Source: Streptomyces niger (lineage in GTDB: Bacteria; Actinomycetota; Actinomycetes; Streptomycetales; Streptomycetaceae). From it: a stretch of DNA of 64,000 bases. The translations under genes were made by a program, and so were the position numbers. Of this stretch, positions 36,211-44,605 are shown piece after piece. Under the pieces are notes generated by a model, which was not told the origin of the DNA, ran no database searches, and saw only the letters and a program-made list of their open reading frames with translations. The DNA is taken from NCBI RefSeq assembly GCF_000718305.1, contig NZ_JOFQ01000001.1:682001-746000 (forward strand). The letters are read 5' to 3'. How positions within the stretch are numbered: the first letter of the stretch is position 1; the number at the start of each line of letters is the position of its first letter.

Positions 36211-38370
36211 TCAGCACACCGTCGCCGAGCCCTCCGGTTCCTGTCCTCCGGGTCCCGGCATCCGGGCGGCGATCACGGCGATGTCGTCGCTGCTGTCCGC
36301 GGCCGGCCCCGAGACCAGGGTCCGGCAGAAGTCGTCCAGCGGCTCGCCAGCGAGCCGGGCCGCCTGCCGGCGCAGCCGTTCCAGGCCCACATCGATGTCC
36401 TCGTCGGGCCGTTCGACCAGGCCGTCGGTGTAGAGGAGGACGGTGCTGCGCGGCGGCAGCGGTTCGATGGTGCTCGCCCGTTCCTGGTCCGGGGCGAGCC
36501 CGCCGAGCATGATGTCCTGGGCGGCGTCCAGGTACCGGGCCTCGCCCTCGGCCGTGACCAGCAGCGGCGGCGGGTGCCCCGCGACGCTGAAGTGCAGCTG
36601 CCAGGGGCCGCCCGCCGGACCCTCGATCCGGGCGTACACGCAGGTCGCCGTGCCCTCTTCGGTGCCGAGGATCTGGGTGCTCACGTCCAGCCGGCGCAGG
36701 ATGTCACCGGGCGGCTCCTGCCGGTCCACGACGAGGCTGCGCAGCATGTTCCGCATCTTGCTCATGGCGACGGCGGCGGTCAGGTCGTGGCCCGCGACAT
36801 CGCCGATGATCAGGGTGGTCGCGCCGTCGGGGAGTACGAAGGAGTCGTACCAGTCGCCGCCGACCTCGTCCGCCATCGAGCTGGGCAGGTAGCGGGCGAC
36901 GATCTCCAGCCCGTCGACCAGCGGCGGGTCGGTGAGCAGGCTCCGCTGCAGTGCGAGGGCGATGCGCTGGGTGTGCCGGAGCTCCAGGGTGTTGCTGAAG
37001 ACCGGCAGGGACTGGTCCAGGACGGCCCGGACGAGGCCCAGCTCGTCGCGGCCGAACGACTGCCGCGGACGGCACGCGTAGACGGCGACCACCGCGTGGA
37101 CGCTGCCGGCGATGGTGACGGGGAACATCACCACGTCGTGCACCTCCGCCGCCTCCGCCCACGGCGCGACGCCCGGCGGCACCTTGTCGGGCTGCACGGG
37201 GCCGGGGGCGAGCCTGCGGTGGACCGGGCGGCGCTCGCGGATCGCCTGGTCGAAGGCCGAGCCGGGCGTCACCCGTTCGGGGCGCAGCGGGGCCACGGCC
37301 GGGGGCAGCCCGTCCCGGATGGTGGAGGAGATCCGGTGGATGATCCCCGCCTCCCGCTCGGCGCCCGGCTCGCTCTCGGGGAAGAGGTACACGCCGCAGG
37401 CGTCGGCCAGCTCCGGCACGATCACCCGGCCGACCGCCGCGAAGGCCCGGTCGGCGTGGGCCGACTCCGTCACCGCGGCGGAGGCCCGCGCCAGCAGCGC
37501 CTTGCGGCGGTCGGCGACCCACTGGTCCTCGACGTCGGCACAGGCGCCGACCCACTCCACGACCCGGCCGTCCTCCCGGATCGGGACCGCGCGCAGCTCG
37601 CAGTGGCGGTAGCAGCCGTCCCGGTGCCGCAGCCGAAACCGGTGCTGGAACAGCTCCGGCACCTCCCGCACCGCGCGCCCCCACGCCACGGCGAGCTCCG
37701 GCCGGTCGTCGGGGTGCGCGGCGTCCAGCCAGCCGCGGCCGCGGAGCCGGTCCCAGGCCATGCCCGTGACCGTCTCCCAGCCGGGGCTGCCTTCCACGAG
37801 CCCGCCGTTCCGGTCGGTGACCCACACCTTCTGGGCGCCGGCCGTGACCAGGCTCTGGTACCGCATGAGGGCGCGGAGCCGTTTTTCCGACAGCATGCGG
37901 GCCCGCTCCCGTGCGGTCACCTCGCCGGTGACCTCCATGGCCACCAGCAGCACGCCCACGTCGTCCGGTGTGCCCACCCGCCCCTCGGGCGCGGCCCGGG
38001 AGAGGCTGAGGCTGAACCACCGGTCGCGCACGTCCCCTTGCGCGTCCTCGATGCGGACCGGCCGGTCCGGGCCGATCTGGACCGGCTTCCCCGTCCGGTA
38101 CACCTCGTCCAGAAGGGTGAAGGCCTCCTGCGGTTCCAGGTCGGACATGACCTCGCGCGCGGGCACGCCGAGCGGCCGGTCGCCGAAGAGCTGCCGGTAG
38201 ACGGCGTTGGTGTACGTGAGGACGTGGCCGGGCCCGCGGAAGACGGCCACCGCGACCGGCGCCGGGTCGAACACGTCCAGCGCCGGGATGACCAGGGGTT
38301 TCCGGTCCCCCGTGCCGTCCGTGCCGTCCGTGCCGTGCGGCTGCTCGGTCACCATCGCGCCCACTTCCAC
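36211..38370 (-). CDS. PAS-GAF-SpoIIE (PP2C) sensor phosphatase
   Basis: This 719-residue cytoplasmic sensor has two PAS domains (about residues 35-150 and 180-290, the second ending in REDGRVVEWVGACADVED). A GAF domain follows (about 305-465), then a C-terminal SpoIIE-type serine phosphatase. The phosphatase motifs are SSMADEVGGDWYDSFVLPDG, TLIIGDVAGHDLTAAVAMSKMR, GHPPPLLV, LLYTDGLVERPDEDIDVGLERL and SSDDIAVIAARM, with the metal-binding aspartates present. Such phosphatases dephosphorylate STAS anti-anti-sigma factors in response to signals; one is encoded 1.1 kb away (39449-39835). The start is GTG 38370, with ATG 38355 an alternative. Confidence 0.9.
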   Translation of the reverse strand: MEVGAMVTEQPHGTDGTDGTGDRKPLVIPALDVFDPAPVAVAVFRGPGHVLTYTNAVYRQLFGDRPLGVPAREVMSDLEPQEAFTLLDEVYRTGKPVQIGPDRPVRIEDAQGDVRDRWFSLSLSRAAPEGRVGTPDDVGVLLVAMEVTGEVTARERARMLSEKRLRALMRYQSLVTAGAQKVWVTDRNGGLVEGSPGWETVTGMAWDRLRGRGWLDAAHPDDRPELAVAWGRAVREVPELFQHRFRLRHRDGCYRHCELRAVPIREDGRVVEWVGACADVEDQWVADRRKALLARASAAVTESAHADRAFAAVGRVIVPELADACGVYLFPESEPGAEREAGIIHRISSTIRDGLPPAVAPLRPERVTPGSAFDQAIRERRPVHRRLAPGPVQPDKVPPGVAPWAEAAEVHDVVMFPVTIAGSVHAVVAVYACRPRQSFGRDELGLVRAVLDQSLPVFSNTLELRHTQRIALALQRSLLTDPPLVDGLEIVARYLPSSMADEVGGDWYDSFVLPDGATTLIIGDVAGHDLTAAVAMSKMRNMLRSLVVDRQEPPGDILRRLDVSTQILGTEEGTATCVYARIEGPAGGPWQLHFSVAGHPPPLLVTAEGEARYLDAAQDIMLGGLAPDQERASTIEPLPPRSTVLLYTDGLVERPDEDIDVGLERLRRQAARLAGEPLDDFCRTLVSGPAADSSDDIAVIAARMPGPGGQEPEGSATVC

Positions 38371-38520
38371 GTCGCCTGCCTCTCATTATCTACTCAATAG
38401 GGCATGTTTCCGCTGAAAAGAGTGCGTGAATGGGTGGGCCGGACCGTACACCGGCCGGAAATCGCCGGCCCCGGCGGCGACGGCCCCGGCCGTGCCGGAG
38501 GCGCTGGCAGGATGCTCGGC

Positions 38521-39384
38521 ATGACCGACCATCCGCTGCTCGGAACGTACGAGGTGCCCGCGCTGGAACCGTTCCTCGCCCGGATCGGCGAGCTGTTCGC
38601 GGCGGGCCCTGCCCACGACTCGGGGTGTCGCACGTACGGCGTACGGCTGCCGGACGGCGCACGCTGGGCCGTGAAGGAGGCCCTGACGGACGCGGCGCAG
38701 CGGTCGCTGGACCGCGGCTGGGCGTTCCATCAGGCGGTGCAGCACCCCGTGATCGTCCCGCAGGTGCACCGGTTACGGGTGGGCGAGCGGTCGGCGGTCG
38801 TGCTGCCCTGGCGGGACGGCGAGTCGCTGTACCACCGGGCGCCGGCGGCCGGCCCCGGACAGCGACCGGGCGGCGCGCTGGCGCGGTTCCGCGCGCTGCC
38901 CGTGGCCCGGGTGCTGGCGGCGCTGGACCTGATCCTGGAGGCGCACCTCGCGGTGGAGCGGGCCGGGCATGTCGCGGTGGACTTCTACGACGGTGCGGTG
39001 CTGTACGACTTCGCCACGCACACCCCGCACCTCATCGATCTGGACGAGTACCGCCGCGGGCCGTTCGTCGTGCAGGAGGACCGACTGCCGGGCTCGCGGC
39101 GGTTCATGGCGCCCGAGGAGTGGGTGCGCGGCGCGATCATCGACGCCCGGACGACGGTGTTCACCCTCGGGCGTACGGCGCGGCTGCTGCTGGACGCGGG
39201 CGACGAGGAGCGGGCCTGGCGCGGCACGCCGCGGCAGCGCGCCGTGATAACCCGAGCCACGTGCGCCGATCCGCCGCACCGCCACGCGAGTGTGCGGCAG
39301 TTCGTCGGGGAGTGGCGGCAGGCGTGTGACGGGCCGGTGATCGACCCTCATGCACCCCTTGGCCGGGGCGAGTTGATGCATTAA
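38521..39384 (+). CDS. protein kinase-like protein with a TTA codon
   Basis: This 287-residue protein starts at ATG 38521 (or ATG 38512). It resembles a compact kinase/phosphotransferase fold. GARWAVKEALTDAAQ holds a candidate ATP-binding lysine, SAVVLPWRDGESLYHR a hinge, HVAVDFYDGAVLYDF the catalytic-loop Asp, and HLIDLDEYRRGPF a DFG-like metal-binding Asp. FMAPEEWVRGAIIDARTTVFTLGRTA resembles the APE and F-helix region of Ser/Thr kinases, which argues for a protein kinase over an aminoglycoside kinase. An in-frame TTA codon at 38773-38775 makes it a candidate bldA target. It is divergent from the sensor phosphatase. Confidence 0.72.
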   Translation: MTDHPLLGTYEVPALEPFLARIGELFAAGPAHDSGCRTYGVRLPDGARWAVKEALTDAAQRSLDRGWAFHQAVQHPVIVPQVHRLRVGERSAVVLPWRDGESLYHRAPAAGPGQRPGGALARFRALPVARVLAALDLILEAHLAVERAGHVAVDFYDGAVLYDFATHTPHLIDLDEYRRGPFVVQEDRLPGSRRFMAPEEWVRGAIIDARTTVFTLGRTARLLLDAGDEERAWRGTPRQRAVITRATCADPPHRHASVRQFVGEWRQACDGPVIDPHAPLGRGELMH

Positions 39385-39415
39385 TCTACCGAGCAGCACG
39401 GTGCATTAATGCATC
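39375..39415. repeat. AT-rich long inverted repeat at convergent gene ends
   Basis: GATGCATTAAT (39375-39385) and ATTAATGCATC (39405-39415) are perfect 11-bp complements. The 19-nt centre itself contains ACCG/CGGT, so a longer interrupted stem can form. The right arm is part of the palindrome TGCATTAATGCA (39402-39413). It overlaps the stop of the kinase-like gene and faces the end of the STAS gene. Confidence 0.6.
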
Positions 39416-39448
39416 GAGGAGGGATGCGCGCACCGCGGCGGCGCCCGG

Positions 39449-39835
39449 TCAGGCGATGGCGTCGTCGGACGTGGAACCCAACGGGTCGAGCGCGGAGAGC
39501 AGATCGGGATGGACCTCGAAGGAGTCGAGCAGGCCGGTCAGGCGCAGCACGCGGACGACACAGGCGCTGTCGTCGTCCGAGATGAGCCGCAGCCGTCCCT
39601 CGCGCGCCAGGATCCGCAGCCGCGCCCGGCACAGCAGCGACAGTCCGCTGCAGTCCACGAACGTCACCCGCCGCAGGTCCACGACCAGGTCGGGTCGGCC
39701 CGCGCTGGTCAGCAGGTCCATCCGGTCGGCCAGGTTGACCTTCGCCAGAATGTCCAGTTCCCCACAGAGTTCGATGACCGTGGTGGTGCCCACGGCCCGT
39801 TCACGGCCCCCGAAGGACCGCCTCTCTTCGGCCAT
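39449..39835 (-). CDS. STAS-domain anti-anti-sigma factor
   Basis: This 128-residue protein starts at ATG 39835. A standard STAS domain is visible: TTVIELCGELDILAKVNLADRMDLL, then PDLVVDLRRVTFVDCSGLSLLCRARLR, with the phosphorylatable serine in DCSGLSLL, and DDDSACVVRVLRLTGLLDSFEVH. It would bind an anti-sigma factor when unphosphorylated. The neighbouring SpoIIE phosphatase and kinase-like protein are natural candidates to control its phosphorylation, although an anti-sigma gene and a sigma gene are missing here. Confidence 0.9.
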   Translation of the reverse strand: MAEERRSFGGRERAVGTTTVIELCGELDILAKVNLADRMDLLTSAGRPDLVVDLRRVTFVDCSGLSLLCRARLRILAREGRLRLISDDDSACVVRVLRLTGLLDSFEVHPDLLSALDPLGSTSDDAIA

Positions 39836-40575
39836 CCCCGTCCCCACTTCACTGTTCGGCCGAGACGCGCGATCGCGCCGTACACCGGCGATGGAGGCTT
39901 GCGGAGGTGGGGGACACCCGCGGAGAAAGGTCAGCAACGACCACCGTCGACGTTCGGGGATCCGCGCCGTGCCGGCCGTCGGCAGGGTCCGGGTCATCGG
40001 CCGGTCCGTTACGTGTGAATACGGTGTACCCGGCTCTGCTGGCCTGAGTCAACAACTTGGTTGTACCGGAAAGTTGTTGGCCCTCTTACGCCACTCCTCG
40101 CCACCCCCCGCGCTGGCTCCTCTCCGCGTGTGCACGGACGGAAGGCCCGCGTGCCGTGATGCGTCCGGACGGGCGGGGAGCGCCGACCCGCACGGACATG
40201 CGCCGATGCCCCCGCCTTCCCCGTTCGGCGCTCCCCGTCGCCGGGCACCGGCCTGCCGCCTGCGACGGGTCCGTGAGAAGAAGGTCCTGACAGGTCTTCG
40301 GCGCACTTCGATACGCCGGCGCTCACCAGCGGCCGCGCCGCGGGCACCGCTGCCCCCCCTCTTGCGGCCCGCCCCCGCACCACCGTGGCGGTGATCGCCA
40401 CCACTCGGGTGATTATCGGCGTCCTCGCGGGGCACCCGGCGCACCTGGGACGCCGGTACTCACCCGGTCGCACGACCGCGGCCCCGGCCCGATGGCGGGC
40501 CGGAAGGGTGCGTGCCAGCGTGTCCAGGGGTGGCGTCGCCACCGGGCCCCTGCTGCCGATATTGCGAGGACCGTG
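39836..40575. other. 740-bp intergenic region without a supported gene
   Basis: No frame here has family motifs, convincing start signals or neighbours that support coding. The region holds the promoter of the STAS gene on the left, a 9-bp inverted repeat (CAACAACTT at 40050-40058 with AAGTTGTTG at 40071-40079) and, on the right, the leader of the NADH dehydrogenase. It is unusually long for this genome and may hold an unrecognised RNA or regulatory site. Confidence 0.5.
40050..40079. promoter_or_regulatory. inverted repeat CAACAACTT-N12-AAGTTGTTG
   Basis: Two perfect 9-bp arms separated by 12 bp lie in AT-rich sequence inside the long gap between the STAS gene and ndh. The centre, GGTTGTACCGGA, adds a third GTTGT-like element. 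The geometry suits an operator bound by a dimeric regulator more than a terminator; the binding protein is unknown. Confidence 0.4.
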
Positions 40576-41937
40576 ATGGAACGACCCAGAGTGCTGATCG
40601 TGGGCGGCGGTTTTGCCGGCGTGGAATGCGCCCGCGCCCTCGAACACGGCCTGGAGGCCCGCGAGGCCGAGCTGACGCTGGTCTCCCCCACCAACTACCA
40701 GCTCTATCTGCCCCTCCTGCCGCACCTCGCGGCCGGTGTGGTCACCCCCCAGTCGATCGCCCCGTCACTGCGCCGCATCCTGCGCCGGACCCGGCTCGTA
40801 CCGGGCGGTGTGATCGGCGTGGACAGCGCGAACAAGGTCTGCACGGTCCGCCAGATCACCGGCGAGACCATCAACCTGTCGTACGACCACCTCGTCCTCA
40901 CCCCCGGCTCCGTCACCCGGACCTTCGACATCCCGGGCCTGACCGAGCACGCGCTCGGCATGAAGACGCTCGCCGAGGCCGCGTACATCCGCGACCACGT
41001 CATCGCGCAGCTCGACATCGCCGCGTGCTGCGCCGACCCGGCCGAGAAGGCGGCCCGGCTGCAGTTCGTCGTGGTCGGTGGGGGGTACGCGGGCACCGAG
41101 ACGGCGGCGTACCTGCAGCGGCTGACCAGCGCGGCGGCCGAGCGGTACGCGGGCCGCATCAATCCGGACGAGATCAAGTGGCATCTGATCGACATCGCGC
41201 CGCGGCTCATGCCCGAGCTGGGCGAACGGCTCGGCACCAAGGCGATGGAGCTGGTGCGGAAGCGGGGGATGGAGGTGTCGCTCGGGGTGTCCGTGAAGTC
41301 GGTGACCGGGGACACCGTGACCCTGACGGACGACCGGGTGCTGCCCTGCCACACCCTCATCTGGACCGCCGGGGTGGCCGCGAGCCCGCTGATCGGCACG
41401 CTCGGCGCGGAGACCGTGAAGGGCCGGCTGGCGGTGCACTCGGACCTGTCCGTGCCGCGTATGCCCGGCGTCTGGGCCTGCGGTGACGCGGCCGCCGTGC
41501 CGGACATCACCAAGGAGGGCGGCGCGGTCTGCCCGCCCACGGCGCAGCACGCGCAGCGGCAGGGCAAGCACGCCGCGAAGAACATCATCGGCTCGCTCCG
41601 CGGGCAGCTGTGCACGCCGTACAAGCACAAGGACCTGGGGCTGGTGGTCGATCTCGGCGGCGCCGACGCGGTGTCCCGGCCGCTGGGCAAGGAACTGGTC
41701 GGCCTGCCCGCGCAGGTGGTGGCCCGCGGCTACCACCTGATGGCCCTGCGGACCGGCACCGCGCGGTTCCGTACCGTCGCGAACTGGCTGCTCAACGCCA
41801 CGGCCGGCGACGACTTCGTGCGGACCGGGTTCCAGTCGGGGCGGGATGCGACGCTGCGCGACTTCGAGCGCACGGACGTCTACATCTCGCCGGACGACGT
41901 ACGGGCGCAGAGCGGCGGCGGTCGCCGGAACGGCTGA
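40576..41937 (+). CDS. type II NADH dehydrogenase (NDH-2)
   Basis: This 453-residue flavoprotein starts at ATG 40576 after GAGGACC. There are two Rossmann motifs: FAD-binding VLIVGGGFAGVECARALE (residues 6-23) and NADH-binding FVVVGGGYAGTETAAYLQ (around 165-182). NYQLYLPLLPHLAAGVV and the late FAD site MPGVWACGDAAAVPD, followed by PTAQHAQRQGKHAAKNI, are typical of NDH-2. It oxidises NADH and reduces menaquinone at the inner face of the membrane without pumping protons. The C-terminal amphipathic helices for membrane attachment are plausible around HLMALRTGTARFRTVANWLL. Confidence 0.9.
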   Translation: MERPRVLIVGGGFAGVECARALEHGLEAREAELTLVSPTNYQLYLPLLPHLAAGVVTPQSIAPSLRRILRRTRLVPGGVIGVDSANKVCTVRQITGETINLSYDHLVLTPGSVTRTFDIPGLTEHALGMKTLAEAAYIRDHVIAQLDIAACCADPAEKAARLQFVVVGGGYAGTETAAYLQRLTSAAAERYAGRINPDEIKWHLIDIAPRLMPELGERLGTKAMELVRKRGMEVSLGVSVKSVTGDTVTLTDDRVLPCHTLIWTAGVAASPLIGTLGAETVKGRLAVHSDLSVPRMPGVWACGDAAAVPDITKEGGAVCPPTAQHAQRQGKHAAKNIIGSLRGQLCTPYKHKDLGLVVDLGGADAVSRPLGKELVGLPAQVVARGYHLMALRTGTARFRTVANWLLNATAGDDFVRTGFQSGRDATLRDFERTDVYISPDDVRAQSGGGRRNG

Positions 41938-41954
41938 CGGCCGGGCATACCCAC

Positions 41955-41989
41955 AGCGGCCGGGCGGGGTTCAGTCCCGCTCGGCCGCT
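41955..41989. terminator. bidirectional hairpin between ndh and nmtR
   Basis: Arms at 41955-41968 and 41976-41989 pair over 14 bp with a single mismatch and a 7-nt loop. The right arm overlaps the last codons of the regulator gene. The position between convergent genes fits a shared terminator. Confidence 0.65.
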
Positions 41990-42348
41990 TCGTCGTCGGA
42001 GGGCAGGTCGCGGGCGCCCAGGCGGAGATGCTCGATGTGGTAGACGGCCTCGTCGAGGAGCTGGGCGACGTGGTTGTCGTACAGGCTGTAGACGATGCGG
42101 CGGCCCCGGCGGGCGCCGGTGACCAGACCCAGCGCGCGCAGCAGCCGCAGCTGGTGGGAGACGGCCGACTGCTCCATGCCCACCGCTTCGGCCAGCTCCC
42201 CCACCGGGCAGGCGCCCTGCCGGAGCCGGGTGAGGATCATCAGCCGTGACGGCGTGGCCAGCGCCTGCAGCGTGGCGGCGATGGTCGCGGCGGACTCCGC
42301 GTCCAGGTGCTCGGCCGGCGTGACCCGGGCGTCGACTCCATGTCCCAT
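41971..42348 (-). CDS. nmtR: NmtR-type ArsR/SmtB metal-sensing repressor
   Basis: This 125-residue repressor starts MGHGVDARV. The N-terminal Gly2-His3 motif, the helix-turn-helix GELAEAVGMEQSAVSHQLRLLRALG, and the wing are close to Mycobacterium tuberculosis NmtR as I recall it. The alpha-5 metal site is complete: Asp91 and His93 (YDNHV), His104 and His107 (YHIEH), in the DxHx10HxxH pattern. The two C-terminal nickel ligands of NmtR, His109 and His116, are Arg109 and Pro116 here. It should release DNA on binding nickel, cobalt or zinc. It is divergent from a P1B-4 ATPase across two matching palindromes. Confidence 0.88.
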   Translation of the reverse strand: MGHGVDARVTPAEHLDAESAATIAATLQALATPSRLMILTRLRQGACPVGELAEAVGMEQSAVSHQLRLLRALGLVTGARRGRRIVYSLYDNHVAQLLDEAVYHIEHLRLGARDLPSDDEAAERD

Positions 42349-42374
42349 GCGCCCATCGTAACGACCAGCATATT

Positions 42375-42388
42375 TGAAGACCTCTTCA
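42375..42388. promoter_or_regulatory. NmtR/SmtB-type operator 1
   Basis: TGAAGA-CC-TCTTCA is a perfect 6-2-6 palindrome with the TGAA...TTCA half sites of the ArsR/SmtB family. It lies 27 bp upstream of the repressor start and would shut both divergent promoters. Confidence 0.75.
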
Positions 42389-42414
42389 TGTATTCGGTTA
42401 TGGTGGCGGCGACG

Positions 42415-42444
42415 CGTACGAATGAAGACCTCTTCATGCGTACG
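42415..42444. promoter_or_regulatory. NmtR/SmtB-type operator 2 (extended 30-bp palindrome)
   Basis: The same core TGAAGACCTCTTCA recurs at 42423-42436, here inside a longer inverted repeat flanked by CGTACG on both sides; 13 of 15 arm positions pair. Centre-to-centre distance from operator 1 is 48 bp. It lies 76 bp before the ATPase start. Confidence 0.78.
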
Positions 42445-42520
42445 TGGTTCCACGTCCCCGTCCGCACCCTCGTGCCTTGGGTCCCCACCCGGGCACGAAC
42501 CCGCTTCCGAGGTGTCTCTC

Positions 42521-44551
42521 ATGGCTCCCACGCTGGCCGACGAGCACACGGCCGCCGCGGCCACCGCTCCCGCGCCACCGGCCCCCGCGGCGCTCCCCCG
42601 CCGCACCCGGCTGCTCGCGCTGCCCGAGGTCCGCTGGGCGGCGCTCGCCGCGCTCGCCTTCCTGATCGCCTTCCCGCTCGACCTCGCGGGCGCCCCCGCC
42701 TGGGCGTGGGGGCCGCTGTACGCCGTGTGCTACGCGGCGGGCGGCTGGGAACCGGGCTGGGCGGGCCTGACCGCGCTGCGCGAACGCACCCTCGACGTCG
42801 ACTTGTTGATGGTCGTGGCAGCGATCGGCGCCGCCGCGATCGGCCAGTACCTCGACGGCGGGCTGCTGATCGTGATCTTCGCCGTCTCGGGCGCGCTGGA
42901 GGCGCTGGCCACCCGGCGCACCGAGGACTCCGTACGCGGCCTGCTGGACCTCGCGCCGTCCACCGCCGTACGGCTGACCGCGGCCGGCGAGGAGACCGTG
43001 GCCGCCACCGCGCTGGCGGTCGGTGACACCGTCCTGGTCCGCCCCGGCGAGCGGCTGCCGGCCGACGGCACCGTGCTCGACGGCGCGAGCGAGGTGGACC
43101 AGGCGTCCATCACCGGCGAGCCGCTGCCCGTCGAGAAGCGCACCGGCGACACCGTGTTCGCGGGCACCCTCAACGGCACCGGCGCCCTGCGCGTCCGCGT
43201 CGAGGCGGACGCCTCCGAGTCGGTCATCGCCCGCATCGTGACGATGGTCGAGGAGGCGAGCGGCACCAAGGCGCCGACCCAGCTGTTCATCGAGAAGATC
43301 GAGCAGCGGTACTCCGTCGGCGTGGTGGTGGCCACCCTCGCGCTCTTCGCGATTCCGCTGGCCTTCGGCGCGGACCTCACCGCGACGCTGCTGCGCGCCA
43401 TGACCTTCATGATCGTGGCATCCCCCTGCGCGGTCGTGCTGGCCACCATGCCGCCCCTGCTCTCCGCCATCGCCAACGCCGGCCGGCACGGCGTCCTGGT
43501 GAAGTCGGCGGTGGCGATGGAGCGGCTGGGCTCGGTCGGCCGCGTCGCGATGGACAAGACCGGCACCCTCACCGAGGGCGCCCCGCGGGTCGCCGCCGTT
43601 CAGGCGCTGTCCGGCTTCGGCGAGGACGAGGCGCTGGCGGCCGCCGCCGCTGCCGAGCTCCCCAGCGAGCACCCGCTCGCCCGCGCCGTGGTCACCGCGG
43701 CCCGCGACCGCGGCCTGCGCCCGGCGGACGCGGCGGACTTCTCCTCCGTGCCGGGCCGCGGCGTCCGCGCGAGCGTGGCAGGCCGCACGGTCGAGGTCGG
43801 CAGCCCAGCGGGCCTGCTGACGGCCGAGGGTGCGGACGGCTCGGCAGCGGCCCGAAAGGCCGACGCCGGGTACGAGGCCGCCGGGCACGCGGCCGCCCGT
43901 CAGGCCGTCACGGCGCACGAGGAGGACGGCCACACCGCCGTGGTCGTGCTGATCGACGGCGCGCCCGCCGCCGTGCTCGCGCTCGCCGACCGGCTGCGCC
44001 CCGGCGCGCCCCGCGCCGTCGCCCGGCTGCGCGCCCTGACCGGCGCCGAGCCCGCCCTGCTGACCGGTGACAACGCCCGTACGGCCGCCCGTACCGCCGA
44101 CGAGTCGGGGCTGACCGACGTACGCGCCGGGCTGCTCCCCGAGGACAAGGTGGCGGCCGTACGCGCCTGGCAGGAGCGGGGTGAGCGGGTCCTGGTCGTG
44201 GGCGACGGGGTCAACGACGCACCCGCGCTGGCCGCCGCCGACAGCGGCGTGGCGATGGGCCGGGCCGGCTCGGACCTGGCGCTGGAGACCGCCGACGCGG
44301 TGGTCGTCCGGGACGAGATCGGCGCGGTGCCCACCGTCGTGGCGCTCTCCCGGCGCGCCCGGCGGCTGGTGCTCCAGAACCTCGTCATCGCGTCGGTGTG
44401 CATCGGCGGCCTGGTGGTCTGGGACCTGGTGGGCCACCTGCCGCTGCCGCTGGGCGTGCTGGGCCACGAGGGCTCGACCGTCGTGGTCGGGCTGAACGGG
44501 CTGCGGCTGCTGCGTACGGCGGCGTGGCGGCGCGCGGCGGAGGCGCACTGA
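42521..44551 (+). CDS. P1B-4-type heavy-metal-transporting ATPase (cobalt/nickel/zinc/iron exporter)
   Basis: This 676-residue P-type ATPase starts at ATG 42521 with GAGGTG upstream. Motifs are SITGEPLPVEK, FMIVASPCAVVLAT with the membrane metal site SPC at 301-303, DKTGTLTEG (phosphorylated Asp345), the SEHPLARAV nucleotide site, GDGVNDAPALAAAD, and HEGSTVVVGLNGLRLL with His649. SPC plus HEGST define subgroup P1B-4 (CoaT/CtpD/CtpJ-type), which exports cobalt and in some cases nickel, zinc or iron. There is no N-terminal CxxC metal-binding domain. The Ala/Pro-rich N terminus is probably cytosolic. Control by the adjacent NmtR-type repressor makes cobalt or nickel the best guess. Confidence 0.9.
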   Translation: MAPTLADEHTAAAATAPAPPAPAALPRRTRLLALPEVRWAALAALAFLIAFPLDLAGAPAWAWGPLYAVCYAAGGWEPGWAGLTALRERTLDVDLLMVVAAIGAAAIGQYLDGGLLIVIFAVSGALEALATRRTEDSVRGLLDLAPSTAVRLTAAGEETVAATALAVGDTVLVRPGERLPADGTVLDGASEVDQASITGEPLPVEKRTGDTVFAGTLNGTGALRVRVEADASESVIARIVTMVEEASGTKAPTQLFIEKIEQRYSVGVVVATLALFAIPLAFGADLTATLLRAMTFMIVASPCAVVLATMPPLLSAIANAGRHGVLVKSAVAMERLGSVGRVAMDKTGTLTEGAPRVAAVQALSGFGEDEALAAAAAAELPSEHPLARAVVTAARDRGLRPADAADFSSVPGRGVRASVAGRTVEVGSPAGLLTAEGADGSAAARKADAGYEAAGHAAARQAVTAHEEDGHTAVVVLIDGAPAAVLALADRLRPGAPRAVARLRALTGAEPALLTGDNARTAARTADESGLTDVRAGLLPEDKVAAVRAWQERGERVLVVGDGVNDAPALAAADSGVAMGRAGSDLALETADAVVVRDEIGAVPTVVALSRRARRLVLQNLVIASVCIGGLVVWDLVGHLPLPLGVLGHEGSTVVVGLNGLRLLRTAAWRRAAEAH

Positions 44552-44605
44552 AGCTCGGCGGCGTCTCCGCGTACCGGAACACGCCCCGCTCTTCCGGGGA
44601 AGCAA

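Noticed and set aside
40009..40725. Minus-strand open frame over the 740-bp gap
   Set aside because: It overlaps the NDH-2 start, lacks motifs and a ribosome site, and has a shadow-like composition.
42374..42520. Upstream start for the P1B ATPase giving a repeated MKTSSC peptide
   Set aside because: The repeat is only the translation of the two operators. ATG 42521 has its own ribosome site.
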